A stretch of DNA of 64,000 nucleotides from Parasphingopyxis algicola (GCF_013378075.1 NZ_CP051131.1:62001-126000); one strand, 5' to 3'. Counted from the first letter of the stretch, positions 33,127-42,540 are shown. Numbers and translations: made by a program. The notes: generated from the letters alone by a model not told the origin.

Positions 33127-35325
33127 ATGGCGACACTTATATTGGGCACGGTCGGTACGGCGCTGTTCGGCCCGATCGGCGGTGCGCTCGGCGCAATCAT
33201 TGGGCAGCAGGTCGATAACGAGATATTCAAGCCCGGGGGCCGGCAAGGGCCGCGCCTCAACGACCTCCGGCTGCAGACATCGTCGTACGGGACGCCGATA
33301 CCGAAAGTCTTCGGAACGATGCGCGTCGCGGGCACCGTTATCTGGGCCACGGATATACGGGAGGATCGTCGCAGGGAGGGCGGGGGCAAGGGACGGCCGC
33401 GCACCACGACCTACAGTTACAGCGCGTCCTTCGCCGTGGCGCTGTCGGCACGGCCGATTCGGGCCATCCATCGGATCTGGGCCGACGGGAAGCTGCTGCG
33501 CGGCGCGGCCGGCGATTTCAAGAGCGAGACGGGATTCCGCCTTCATCTCGGCGACGAAAGCCAGCCGGTCGACCCGCTGATCGCGGCAGCAGAAGGAGGA
33601 GGGGGGAGCCCCGCCTATCGCGGGCTGGCCCTGGCGGTCTTCGAAAATTGCCAGCTCGCCGATTTCGGCAATCGGATCCCCTCGCTGACGTTCGAAGTCG
33701 AAGCCGATGCCGGACCCGTATCGTTCGCCGATATCGCAACGGAATTGAGCTCGGGTGCGATTGTGGCGGACAGCGGCGCGACCCTGTCCGGCTATGCGGC
33801 GCATGGCGAAAGTCTCGGTGCCGCAATCGAAACGCTGATCGCCGCGCTTCCGCATCAGCGGATCGACGATGCGCATTCGCTCCGCTTGTCGGACGCGCGG
33901 CCCGATCCGTTGGCGCTCCCGGAAGAAGCGCTCGGCGCGAAGCCGGGCGAACAGGGCGCAGCTCGGTACCGGATAGACCGGCAGGGCGCCGACCGGGCGG
34001 CCGCCGAAATCACATTGCGCTATTACGAGCCCGAGCGCGATTATCAGACCGGCGCGCAGCGGGCGTGGATGGACGGTCCGGGCCGGGTAACCGAGCGGAT
34101 CGATCTTCCGGCGACGGTATCGTCCGCGCGGGCCAAGGCAATCGCCGAGGCGCGGCTCGAACGATCCTGGGCGGAGCAGGCGGCCGCTACAGTTGCGCTG
34201 CCTTGGTCGGCGATCACCGTCCGACCGGGAGACATGGTGCGGATCCCGGGTGAGGCGGCCGAGTGGCGTGTGGCCGGGTTCGGGCTCGAACGGATGGCGG
34301 TTTCCCTCGATCTGGTCCGCGCGGGTCCGGCCAGCGCGATTATCGCCGATAGTGCGACGCCCGGCCGTGTGGTGTCCGATCCCGATCTCGAACACGGGCC
34401 CACGCGATTGCATCTGCTGGACCTGCCGGCGCTCGACGACATACTCCACGCCACGCCGCAACTGCTGATTGCCGCTGCCGGGCCATCGCCGGGCTGGCGC
34501 TCCGCGGCGCTCGAGATCAGCTATAACGGCGGCGCGAGTTTTGACTCGCTCGGCCGCACGGCCCCGCCGGCGATCATCGGCTCGGCATTGGGTGTTCTCG
34601 ATTCGGGTGAATCGGTCCTGTTCGATTCCGCCTCGTCCGTCGACATCGAACTCCTCAACGCAGACATGTGGCTTGCCGGCGCCACCGATGATGCTCTGGT
34701 CTCGGGGGCCAATCTCGCCGTGCTCGGCGACGAGCTCATCCAGTTCGGGATTGCCGGGGCGCTCGGAGACAACCGATTTCGTCTGTCCCGTTTCCTGCGC
34801 GGCAGGCGCGGGACCGAATGGGCGACGACGACGCATGCGCTTGGGGAACGTTTCGTGCTGATCGATGCTGCCGCGCTGAAGGCCATCGATGCCCCAGCCT
34901 CGGCGCTGGGCGGTCCAGTCGAATGCGTGGCGACCGGGCTCGGTGATGCCGGCGAACCGGTTTCGGTCAGCGCGATCGTGGAGGGACGGCAGATTCGCCC
35001 GCCGGCGCCGGTTCATCTATCGGCCGCTCGCTTGGCGAACGGAGATATCCGGTTCGCGTGGGTCCGGCGCAGCCGACTCGGCTGGGCCTGGAGGTCGGGC
35101 AGCGACGTCCCGCTCGGCGAGGAAACGGAAAGATGGCGGATCGCGATCGAGCCGGCGACGGGACAAGTGCGTGCCGCCGAGACGACGAGTCCCACCTATC
35201 TTTACGATACGGTCGCGCAAGCTGCGGACGGAACGCAGTCGGTTACCGGTTTCACGCTATCGGTCACACAGCTTGGCACGCTCGCGGAAGCAGACCCGCC
35301 TGGCCGCGCCGCTTTCACCCTGTAA
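33127..35325 (+). CDS. GTA host-specificity/tail hub protein (gp15-like), short form
   Basis: The N-terminus of this 732-residue protein, 'MATLILGTVGTALFGPIGGALGAIIGQQVDNEIF', and the following 'LQTSSYGTPIPKVFGTMRVAGTVIWATDIRE' match gp15/phage tail hub proteins. 'TYSYSASFAVALSARPIRAIHRIWADGKLL' and 'GSPAYRGLALAVFENCQLADFGNRIPSLTFEV' follow. RcGTA gp15 is about 1300 residues and contains a TIM-barrel domain; no such region is visible here. The C-terminus has fibronectin-like beta sequence ('APVHLSAARLANGDIRFAWVRRS'). Confidence 0.88.
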   Translation: MATLILGTVGTALFGPIGGALGAIIGQQVDNEIFKPGGRQGPRLNDLRLQTSSYGTPIPKVFGTMRVAGTVIWATDIREDRRREGGGKGRPRTTTYSYSASFAVALSARPIRAIHRIWADGKLLRGAAGDFKSETGFRLHLGDESQPVDPLIAAAEGGGGSPAYRGLALAVFENCQLADFGNRIPSLTFEVEADAGPVSFADIATELSSGAIVADSGATLSGYAAHGESLGAAIETLIAALPHQRIDDAHSLRLSDARPDPLALPEEALGAKPGEQGAARYRIDRQGADRAAAEITLRYYEPERDYQTGAQRAWMDGPGRVTERIDLPATVSSARAKAIAEARLERSWAEQAAATVALPWSAITVRPGDMVRIPGEAAEWRVAGFGLERMAVSLDLVRAGPASAIIADSATPGRVVSDPDLEHGPTRLHLLDLPALDDILHATPQLLIAAAGPSPGWRSAALEISYNGGASFDSLGRTAPPAIIGSALGVLDSGESVLFDSASSVDIELLNADMWLAGATDDALVSGANLAVLGDELIQFGIAGALGDNRFRLSRFLRGRRGTEWATTTHALGERFVLIDAAALKAIDAPASALGGPVECVATGLGDAGEPVSVSAIVEGRQIRPPAPVHLSAARLANGDIRFAWVRRSRLGWAWRSGSDVPLGEETERWRIAIEPATGQVRAAETTSPTYLYDTVAQAADGTQSVTGFTLSVTQLGTLAEADPPGRAAFTL

Positions 35326-35340
35326 CAGAGGAGCAAGATC

Positions 35341-35841
35341 ATGAGCGACGAGACGGCACGGCTCGGCCTGCCATTCATCCAGCCAGGGCAGGCCCAGAAG
35401 GAACTCTATCATAACGAGGCGCTGGCGCTGCTCGACGCCGCCGTTCATGCGGCGGTGGAAAGCCGCGGCGACGATGTACCGCCAGCGACTCCATCGGCCG
35501 GTCAGAGCTGGATCATCGGCGCGGCGCCGACCGGAGATTGGAGCGGTCGGGCGCACAATCTGGCGACGTGGACCGCAAGTGGCTGGCGGTTCATGGCACC
35601 CGTCGAAGGCATGCGGATATGGCTCCGGGATATCGGGGTTTTCTCTTTCTGGACCGGGAGCGCTTGGCGTGACGGCGAGCTGATCGGCGAGGCGCTTGTA
35701 ATTCAAGGAAAAACCGTTGTCGGTTTGCAACAGTCGGCAATATCCGACGTGACCGGAGGTTCGGTGCTGGACGGCGAAGCGCGGACCGCAATCGCCGCTA
35801 TCCTGTCCGCGCTGCGCGCTCACGGGTTGATTGCGACATGA
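35341..35841 (+). CDS. DUF2793 protein, last gene of the GTA cluster
   Basis: This 166-residue protein starts 'ETARLGLPFIQPGQAQKELYHNEALALLDAAVHAAVES' and continues 'PSAGQSWIIGAAPTGDWSGRAHNLATWTASGWRFMAPVEGMRIWLRDIGVFSFWTGSAWRDG', which is DUF2793. It lies 15 bases after gp15, preceded by a GAGGAG site. Proteins of this family end sphingomonad GTA clusters and some phage tail modules, so it may be a tail-fibre or receptor-binding component. Confidence 0.85.
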   Translation: MSDETARLGLPFIQPGQAQKELYHNEALALLDAAVHAAVESRGDDVPPATPSAGQSWIIGAAPTGDWSGRAHNLATWTASGWRFMAPVEGMRIWLRDIGVFSFWTGSAWRDGELIGEALVIQGKTVVGLQQSAISDVTGGSVLDGEARTAIAAILSALRAHGLIAT

Positions 35842-36077
35842 TCTTTCTATTTATCAGAATTAAATAACCAACTTTCCTTGCCACTATGCAACCATCTCGG
35901 CATAGAGGCGTTAGGTGTTCTGTTGCCGGAGGCTGTGGGTCGCGTAGGCAGTCATTTGATTGCGTAAATGCGGCATTTTGGCAACAGATACTCCAATTGT
36001 CCGCTTGCGTGGGCAGTATGGTTTCGATATTGGTTTTGGTATTCCTAAGCTAGGAATTTGTAAGAAAGGGGAAAGTT

Positions 36078-37271
36078 ATGCGCAAGTTCGCCATCAAAGC
36101 GGCGCTCGCTACAACCGCGCTCACCGTGGCGGCTACGCCGGCGCTGGCTCGCGATGATACATGGTATATCGGTGCAGAAGCAGGTGGTACGCTGATCAGC
36201 AACGCTGATTTCGACGTCACCAATTCGGCCGGTGTTTTCACCAACAACGCCTTCAGCGTTAATACGGAGCCTGGCTTCGACGTTGGCGGCATCCTCGGTT
36301 ACGATTTCGGTTGGTTCCGTCTGGAAGCCGACGTTTCGTATCGCCGTGCCGAAGTGACCGGCATCGAGCAGAATCTCGGTTCGCGTTTGCCGATCGCGGG
36401 TACGCCCCGCGCCGACGGTGGTGTGAACTACAATCCGGGTGGCCCGAACGGCAACCCTCCGGGCAACCCGTTCCAGTGGAATGGCGCTCAGGGTAGCGTT
36501 CGCATCCTCGCCTTCATGGCCAACGGCCTGTTGGACTTCGGCGACGATGACGGTTTCCAGGGCTATATCGGTGGTGGTGTCGGCATTGCCCGCACCAGCT
36601 TCGACGGTATCCGCGTAACGGACGCGGCGCCGGTTTACACCGATGATTCGGATTCGGGCTTCGCGTGGCAGCTTGTCGCCGGTGTGCGCTATCCGCTTTC
36701 CCGGAATTTCGACATTGGCGTGAAGTACCGCTTCTTCAATCATGACGATGTGGAGACGACGAGCTTCTACAGCACGTCGGACGAAACGGATGTCCGGTCG
36801 CACAGTGCGCTGGTGACGCTGACCTACAACTTTGGTTCGGCACCGCCTCCTCCGCCTCCGCCTCCGCCTCCTCCGCCTCCGCCGCCTCCTCCGCCTCCGC
36901 CTCCGCCGCCGCCTCCGCCGGCGTGTGAGCCTGGCCCGTTCCTGGTCTTCTTCGACTGGGATCAGTCGGACATCCGTCCGGACGCGGCATCGGTGCTCGA
37001 TGCGGTTGCTGCCCAGTATCAGACCGGTCGTTGCCCGACCTCGGTCATGCTTGCTGGTCACGCTGACCGTTCGGGTTCGGCTACCTACAATGTGGGTCTG
37101 TCCGAGCGTCGTAACGCTTCGGTCCGTGCGTACCTTGCGTCGCGCGGTGTTCCGGACGGTGCGATGTCGAGCGAAGCCTTTGGTGAGAGCCGGCCGCTGG
37201 TCGACACCGCCGACGGGGTTCGCGAACAGCAGAACCGTCGCGTCGAGATCACTTACGGCCCCGGCATGTAA
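36078..37271 (+). CDS. OmpA-family outer-membrane protein with 26-proline linker
   Basis: This 397-residue protein has a signal peptide (cut near 'ATPALA'), then an eight-strand-type barrel domain ('WYIGAEAGGTLISNADF', then 'YRFFNHDDVE'). A run of 26 consecutive prolines (36843-36920) leads to a C-terminal OmpA peptidoglycan-binding domain: 'FFDWDQSDIRPDAASVLDAV', then 'LAGHADRSGSATYNVGLSERRNASVRAYL' and 'ENRRVEITYG'-like 'QQNRRVEITYGPGM'. It tethers the outer membrane to the wall. AAAGGGGAAAG precedes the start. The codon usage (many GGT, CGT) suggests high expression. Confidence 0.93.
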   Translation: MRKFAIKAALATTALTVAATPALARDDTWYIGAEAGGTLISNADFDVTNSAGVFTNNAFSVNTEPGFDVGGILGYDFGWFRLEADVSYRRAEVTGIEQNLGSRLPIAGTPRADGGVNYNPGGPNGNPPGNPFQWNGAQGSVRILAFMANGLLDFGDDDGFQGYIGGGVGIARTSFDGIRVTDAAPVYTDDSDSGFAWQLVAGVRYPLSRNFDIGVKYRFFNHDDVETTSFYSTSDETDVRSHSALVTLTYNFGSAPPPPPPPPPPPPPPPPPPPPPPPPPPACEPGPFLVFFDWDQSDIRPDAASVLDAVAAQYQTGRCPTSVMLAGHADRSGSATYNVGLSERRNASVRAYLASRGVPDGAMSSEAFGESRPLVDTADGVREQQNRRVEITYGPGM

Positions 37272-37296
37272 GGATCGGCGCAAGCCACAAAGAAGA

Positions 37297-37326
37297 GGGG
37301 CCGGTCTCGCGACCGGCCCCTTTTTC
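37297..37326 (+). terminator. Rho-independent terminator of the OmpA gene
   Basis: A perfect 10-bp stem, GGGGCCGGTC-TCGC-GACCGGCCCC, is followed by TTTTTC. It lies 25 bases after the OmpA stop codon. Confidence 0.93.
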
Positions 37327-37363
37327 TTTGGCCTTCCTCAATTCAATACCGCTGTTTGAAGAG

Positions 37364-39415
37364 TCAGCGCATGGCGAAGATATCGAGTGTCCGTTCGATC
37401 ATTCGATCCATCGCATAATGATCGCGGGCCCAGTCGCGCACGCGGCGACCAGCAATGTCCAGTTCACCACCGGCGGCATCGCGCGAAAGCCTGTGTAGGT
37501 GACGTGCCGCTTCTTCCGGATCGGGTATTTCCGCATCGGCCATTACCAAATTGGCCGGATGGGGCGCCACCGCTTCCGGCGCGCCGCCGGCCGGCGTCGT
37601 CAGGACGGGTACACCTGCCAGCTGCGCTTCGATCAGCGCGTTCGGAATGCCCTCGTGCCGGGATGTGAGCGCCAGCATATCCATCTTCTCGAGCCAAAAT
37701 CCGACATGCGTCGTCCGCCCGACGAATAGCGTTCGTTCGGCTATTCCTGCATTGCGCGCATGTTCCCCAGCGGCGCTGCGCAACGGACCGTTGCCGGCGA
37801 TGACGAACCGGGCGAACGGGTCGCGCCGCGCCAGGGCCGCACAGATGTCGAGCCACAAAAGCGGGCGCTTATTGTCATCCAGACGCATCACGCCGCCAAG
37901 AACGAAGCCTTGGCCTCCGGTTTGCGCGTCGAACCGTTCCCAACGCTTCCTTTCGTCGTCGGGCGCGTCGACGGGCAGAGGATCGACGCCGTTGGCGACC
38001 GTCAACACGCTCCCCCGCGGCAAACCCAGCCAGTCTTCATACGCCTTGCCCGCGATCCGCGAATTCGCGGTCAGCGTAACACCGGCTGCAGCGAGAAGGC
38101 CGCGGTAAAGTACCTCCTGTTCCGGTTTCTGGCGGTCGGTTCGCCGGTTGGGCGGCATCGTCCGGACGGTGAGAATGATGCGCGGGACGTTGGCCGTTAA
38201 CGCCGCGAGCCCAGCGGCGAAGATCATGCCGTCCTGCCAGATCTGGATCACGTCCGGGGCTTCGTAACGCAACGTTTCTGTGAGCCGGATTATTCCTTCG
38301 CGCATGCGCGGCGGCAGCAGTTGGATCAGCTCGCGATCCGCCGCGATACGGCTCACCGCCGGATCGCCGCCCCAGGGGGGCGCCGCGAGATAATCAGCAA
38401 CCCGCACATCGGCTGTTTCGAGCTTCGCCAGGTAGAAATCGTTGCTGCGTCTGCGGTCCAGCTTGCGGCAGAAAATGCTGACGGGCCCGGTGATCCGGTG
38501 ATCGGCGGCGGCCCGCCCGGTGAGGCCCAGCGCCGTATTGGCGAGTTGCCGTTCCGCGCCGCCGCCACCCAGCGATCCGCCGATCAGTACGACCCCGCCT
38601 ATGGGCCCCGCAGGCCGGGCAGGGCGATGCTTTGTCCTGTGTTCGAGCGCTTTTCCGAGCAATGTGTCGAGCGCTGCGACGCTTGGCGGACCCGCCGCGT
38701 GCGGACCGCTGAACAGCGCCGTCGCGCGGCGAATATCGGTTGCAAGTTCGGGAGCGGCCGTAGCGGAGTTACTCGTCTCCAGCGCGACGAGTGCTTCGTC
38801 GAACCGTCCGGCCATCCGCAACAGACGGGCTCTTTCGATGGCGATCTCGGTCCCCAGCGATCCGCTCGAAACGCGATCGAGCAATGCCAGCGCCTCGTCA
38901 CGATCGCCCAGCAGAGCGCGGCAGCGTGCGACCAGCAATGCGCGGGCAGGGTCGGTGGCCGGATCGGCGGTACCGACATGACTGGCCAGGATTCCCGCAG
39001 CGATATCCGGCCCGAATGTCTTCAGGACGGTTCGAAGATATTGGGGAAAGGCATTGTGTGAATTGGGAAATCTCTCGACCATGCCGCGCCAGCACAGTCG
39101 TGCCGACTCTGCATCGCCTGACAGGGAAATCAATCGGCCGACGTGATATTGCAGCTGTTCGTTGGCCGGAAACTGGACAGCGAGATCGATCGCACGGGAG
39201 AGGAGCCAAGGCGTATAATCGCCACGGTCGGCTTCATCGACCAGCGATTGTCCTTCTGCGAGTGCCTCCACCTCCGAAACAACGACGGCAACGGGTTCGT
39301 CCGCGATCCTCTCCAGCGCCTCGCTGAGCGGATCGGTCCCCGCGATTGCCGCGGGCGCTACGCGGTTCTGGCGTTGCGCAGGGGCGGGTAAGCTGTCAGT
39401 CACGATGGTCGCCAT
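37364..39415 (-). CDS. Glycosyltransferase family 4 protein with N-terminal TPR-like region
   Basis: The first 280 residues of this roughly 683-residue protein are helical repeats ('FPANEQLQYHVGRLISLSGDAESARLCWRGMVERFPN'). The C-terminal part is a GT-B transferase: donor-binding 'TVANGVDPLP', 'GGVMRLDDNKRPLLWLDICAAL', 'VIAGNGPLRSAAGEHARNAGIAERTLFVGRTTHVGFWLEKMDMLALTSRHEGIPNALIEAQLAGVPVLTT', including the EGIPNALIEA motif (E-x7-E type). It is the first gene of the capsule region, pointing away from it. ATG at 39415 is chosen; an alternative lies 24 bases upstream. Confidence 0.88.
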   Translation of the reverse strand: MATIVTDSLPAPAQRQNRVAPAAIAGTDPLSEALERIADEPVAVVVSEVEALAEGQSLVDEADRGDYTPWLLSRAIDLAVQFPANEQLQYHVGRLISLSGDAESARLCWRGMVERFPNSHNAFPQYLRTVLKTFGPDIAAGILASHVGTADPATDPARALLVARCRALLGDRDEALALLDRVSSGSLGTEIAIERARLLRMAGRFDEALVALETSNSATAAPELATDIRRATALFSGPHAAGPPSVAALDTLLGKALEHRTKHRPARPAGPIGGVVLIGGSLGGGGAERQLANTALGLTGRAAADHRITGPVSIFCRKLDRRRSNDFYLAKLETADVRVADYLAAPPWGGDPAVSRIAADRELIQLLPPRMREGIIRLTETLRYEAPDVIQIWQDGMIFAAGLAALTANVPRIILTVRTMPPNRRTDRQKPEQEVLYRGLLAAAGVTLTANSRIAGKAYEDWLGLPRGSVLTVANGVDPLPVDAPDDERKRWERFDAQTGGQGFVLGGVMRLDDNKRPLLWLDICAALARRDPFARFVIAGNGPLRSAAGEHARNAGIAERTLFVGRTTHVGFWLEKMDMLALTSRHEGIPNALIEAQLAGVPVLTTPAGGAPEAVAPHPANLVMADAEIPDPEEAARHLHRLSRDAAGGELDIAGRRVRDWARDHYAMDRMIERTLDIFAMR

Positions 39416-39441
39416 AGAATGCGGCTGTGCGCGCCGCAAAT

Positions 39442-40788
39442 ATGAAGGGGAGAGAAATTCTGGCGCGGTTCCCGAACGATAGCATTGTGGAACGTCTCGC
39501 AGCGTCGCCGTTCCATTCGCTGCGACGCTGGGCGGCGCGCAAAGCGGCCGATCGGTCGATGCACTGGGCAGCGCTCAAGGCCGCGAGCGACGATCCCTAT
39601 GTCCTGGCGCGGCTCGGCCTCTATCCGTTGGCCATGGACTATACCGCTCGCGATGCAGCGGCACGGATCGGCCGGGACCTCGCAGCCGGAGCTTTGGGGC
39701 GTGCGGACGCCGAGGCACAGGCAGCCCTGGTATCGCTGCCGGTCCCGAAACGCCGGCTCGCCGCCCGGCTGCTGGCGCTGCAGGATCCCGATGCGGCGCT
39801 CGCTTTACTACCTGAAGCGGATCGCGAAGCGGCCGCCGCCTGCCTGCTCGCGCTCGGCCGGACGGATGAGGCCGCGTTCCGGCTGGATAAAGGCCCGGAC
39901 ATCTCGCGGGAGGCCGCCGCCATCTGGGCGCATATCGCGACCAGGACCGGCGACCATGAAAAAGCGCGAACCGCGCTCAACGCCATGTTCGCAAGGGACG
40001 GACTGTGTCGGCCGCTTCCCGATGACGCTCGGCCTTTCACGATCGACGACCTCGGCGGCACAGCCGATGCGGTTGCCGAAGGGCCCAAAATTTCCGTCGT
40101 GATTCCATATCACAATGCCGCCGCAACGCTCGATACGGCGGTGGGTTCACTTACCGGGCAAAGCTGGCAGAACCTGGAAATCCTTCTCGTCGACGACCGG
40201 TCGACCGACGATGGACCGGCCATAGCTCGAAGACTGGCCGAAGCCGATGGTCGCATCGTCTGCTTGGCCAATGAACGCGCGCCGGGCGTTTATGGCGCAC
40301 GAAACAGCGCGGTCGCCGCCGCGACTGGCGATTTTGTCACGTTTCTCGATGCCGACGACTGGTCCCCGGTCGAGCGCATCGAACGGCAGTTGCGGGGCCT
40401 TGGGTCGCATGCGCTCGGCATTGCCAACCATATCCGCATGGACGAGGCTGGCCGGCCGGTTGCGCCCCGGATATTCCCGCTTGTCCGGCCGGTTCCCATC
40501 ACCATGTTTCTTCGCCGCGATATGCTCATCGCGGCCGGACCGTTCGAAGAAGTTGCGACGGGTGCGGATTCGGAAATGTTCGCCCGGCTCGAGATGCTGC
40601 ACGGCAAGGCGGCCGTACGCCGCGATCCCGCGGTGCTGCTTGTCGCGCGCTGGCGGTCGGGCTCGTTGAGTCGCGAAAGGGAGGGCGGCCTGTTGGGGCG
40701 CGAGCGCTATGCCTATCGCGCGGATTGGATGTTCCGTCACGCGGGCCTCGAAGCACCGCGCTTGCCAGGCGAGCCGGACGCGGCATAG
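39442..40788 (+). CDS. Glycosyltransferase family 2 protein with helical N-terminus
   Basis: In this roughly 448-residue protein, residues 1-210 form alpha-helical repeats. The GT2 domain starts 'PKISVVIPYHNAAATLDTAVGSLTGQSWQNLEILLVDDRSTDDGPAIARRL' and contains 'GARNSAVAAATGDFVTFLDADDW' with the DxD metal site. It probably adds a sugar to capsular polysaccharide. Its start lies 26 bases from the divergent GT4 gene. The in-frame sequence after its TAG stop stays open into the next gene. The GTG at 39427 is an alternative start. Confidence 0.88.
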   Translation: MKGREILARFPNDSIVERLAASPFHSLRRWAARKAADRSMHWAALKAASDDPYVLARLGLYPLAMDYTARDAAARIGRDLAAGALGRADAEAQAALVSLPVPKRRLAARLLALQDPDAALALLPEADREAAAACLLALGRTDEAAFRLDKGPDISREAAAIWAHIATRTGDHEKARTALNAMFARDGLCRPLPDDARPFTIDDLGGTADAVAEGPKISVVIPYHNAAATLDTAVGSLTGQSWQNLEILLVDDRSTDDGPAIARRLAEADGRIVCLANERAPGVYGARNSAVAAATGDFVTFLDADDWSPVERIERQLRGLGSHALGIANHIRMDEAGRPVAPRIFPLVRPVPITMFLRRDMLIAAGPFEEVATGADSEMFARLEMLHGKAAVRRDPAVLLVARWRSGSLSREREGGLLGRERYAYRADWMFRHAGLEAPRLPGEPDAA

Positions 40789-40875
40789 ACACGCGGCACA
40801 TGCAGATCGAGGACAGGCAGATCGAGGACAGGGCCGATTAGCGACACCGAGCATCAGGACACAGACAGTGCCGGG

Positions 40876-42540
40876 TTGGAAGCGCAACTTGCGGCGGAGC
40901 GCGCCGCGCGCGAAACGGCCGAGCGCAAGATACTCGCCCTGAAAACCGAAAAGCGCATACTCGAATATCGCGTGATCAACGCCCATCGGACCTTGGCTCA
41001 CGGGCTCGGCCGGGCGTTGATCGAGGCGCGGAGCCTGAAAGGGCTGCTGGCCCTGCCCGGCAAGATTCGGCGGTTGCGCGCCAAGCAGAAAGCCAAGCGC
41101 CGGGAGCGCGTGCCCAACAGCTTTGCCGAAGATGTGGCCGCGCACCTCCATCTCGTCGATCCCGTGCTCGACCGTGCCGCAGCCGAGGGCGCCGAAGCAG
41201 CGGCCGAATGGGCGGGCAGCCGGCGGGACAGCGCGGGCGCGAAGGCGCGGGCGCTGGCCGAGCTTGCGCATTGGACCCTCGATCGCGACCCGGCGCTTGC
41301 GGCCCGGCTCGGCCGGCAGGCGGCCGATCTCGATCCGGGCGACCAGCGCCTCTTAGCGCTAGCCGTGCGCTTGCGGGAAGCCGGTCGGGTCGCGGCGCCC
41401 GGACCGTTGTGTTTGCGGATTCGCGACCGGCAGCCTTTATCTGAGGGCCAACGCCATCTCTGCGATCTGATGACCGAGGATGCAGCAATACTTGAGAAGG
41501 GGCGCTGGGAAGGCGCGGCCGGCCATGGAGAGCGCCGCGCGTCGGGCGAAAGCGGACTTGCAATCGTTTGTCCCCCAGGCTGGGCTGCCTTGCCGCGCAT
41601 CGCCGCAGCACGTGCCGCGGCAACGTCAGCCGGCTGGCCATCATCTGTCCTTTCTTCGATTGATGACACTGATTCCCAACGATTTTCTCTAGTCCATGTC
41701 TTCGCCGATTCGGTCCCGCATGCATGCGAACACGCCGCAACAGCCGTCGCGCGGGGGTGCCGGGTGATAGTGGAGATCGCCAACCCTCCGGCGCCTTTAA
41801 CGAGCCAGCCCGACAGCGAGTTGGCGGCCGTCACCGCGATGCGATTGAAGGGGCTTGCCGAACTGGCCGATACGCTCATTGCCCGCAGCCCCGCGGCATC
41901 GGCACAACTCGATCGCCTCGATATCGATCATCGGATCGTGGCGGATACGCTCGATACGGAGCGGGAAGCGCCGGACTCCGCGGCGATAGCGGCGGCGCTT
42001 GTCGAATATGGCGCGACAACCGATATGCCGGCCATCGGCCTGGTGTCCCCGCTGAACGGCGATCCCGGTATTCATCGATGCCTCGAGGCCTTCGCGAAGC
42101 TTTCAGCGGACGGCGACACCTATCAGCTGCTGATATTCGGGAAGGGCGACTACACAGCCGAACTGGCGCAACACGCCGAGGCACTGGATATTGCCGGCAA
42201 CATGCATTTCGTCGGATTGCCGCCGCCGCAACGCTGGCCGGCGCTGCTCGCCGCGCTCGATCTCGTGACGTTTCCCAACGGCCGGGAGGAGGCGCTCGGT
42301 TCGGTCATTCCGGCGATTTTCGTTCAGGCGATGGGGCAAGGTGGCCGCGTGCTGGCCACCGACGCAGCATGGCGGTCGCAGGCGGCCTGGAAGCATAACC
42401 CTTCCGCGACCCTCGACGAGAATGGCGATTGGGCTGCCCGGATAGCCGCCATGATCGGCCAGCAAGCTGAGGCCCGGCCGCAACCCGCAGCCGGTGATCT
42501 TTTGGTGCAACTCTACGCCGATGCCGCCAAGCCACTGTAG
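40876..42540 (+). CDS. Glycosyltransferase-like protein (GT-B), TTG start
   Basis: This 554-residue protein begins with a coiled coil ('LEAQLAAERAARETAERKILALKTEKRILEYRV'). A helical middle follows, then a GT4-like C-terminus: 'MPAIGLVSPLNGDPGIHRCLEAFAKLSADGDTYQLLIFGKGDYTAELAQHAEALDIAGNMHFVGLPPPQRWPALLAALDLVTFPN'. The usual E-x7-E motif is only partly kept ('REEALGSVIPAIFVQAM'). No in-frame ATG is available upstream; TTG at 40876 is the first conventional start after the previous stop. The ribosome-binding site is weak. It may depend on the preceding GT2 gene. Confidence 0.72.
   Translation: MEAQLAAERAARETAERKILALKTEKRILEYRVINAHRTLAHGLGRALIEARSLKGLLALPGKIRRLRAKQKAKRRERVPNSFAEDVAAHLHLVDPVLDRAAAEGAEAAAEWAGSRRDSAGAKARALAELAHWTLDRDPALAARLGRQAADLDPGDQRLLALAVRLREAGRVAAPGPLCLRIRDRQPLSEGQRHLCDLMTEDAAILEKGRWEGAAGHGERRASGESGLAIVCPPGWAALPRIAAARAAATSAGWPSSVLSSIDDTDSQRFSLVHVFADSVPHACEHAATAVARGCRVIVEIANPPAPLTSQPDSELAAVTAMRLKGLAELADTLIARSPAASAQLDRLDIDHRIVADTLDTEREAPDSAAIAAALVEYGATTDMPAIGLVSPLNGDPGIHRCLEAFAKLSADGDTYQLLIFGKGDYTAELAQHAEALDIAGNMHFVGLPPPQRWPALLAALDLVTFPNGREEALGSVIPAIFVQAMGQGGRVLATDAAWRSQAAWKHNPSATLDENGDWAARIAAMIGQQAEARPQPAAGDLLVQLYADAAKPL

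Noticed and set aside
33076-35016. 646-codon reverse open frame opposite GTA gp15
   Set aside because: It is antisense to a protein with clear gp15 sequence and lies within a co-directional operon.
19725-35841. Intact temperate prophage
   Set aside because: There is no integrase, repressor, replication or lysis gene and no attachment site. The gene order and the small packaging/tail set match a gene transfer agent.
35960-36157. 65-codon open frame upstream of the OmpA gene
   Set aside because: It overlaps the OmpA ribosome-binding site and start in another frame, and its sequence has no recognisable pattern.
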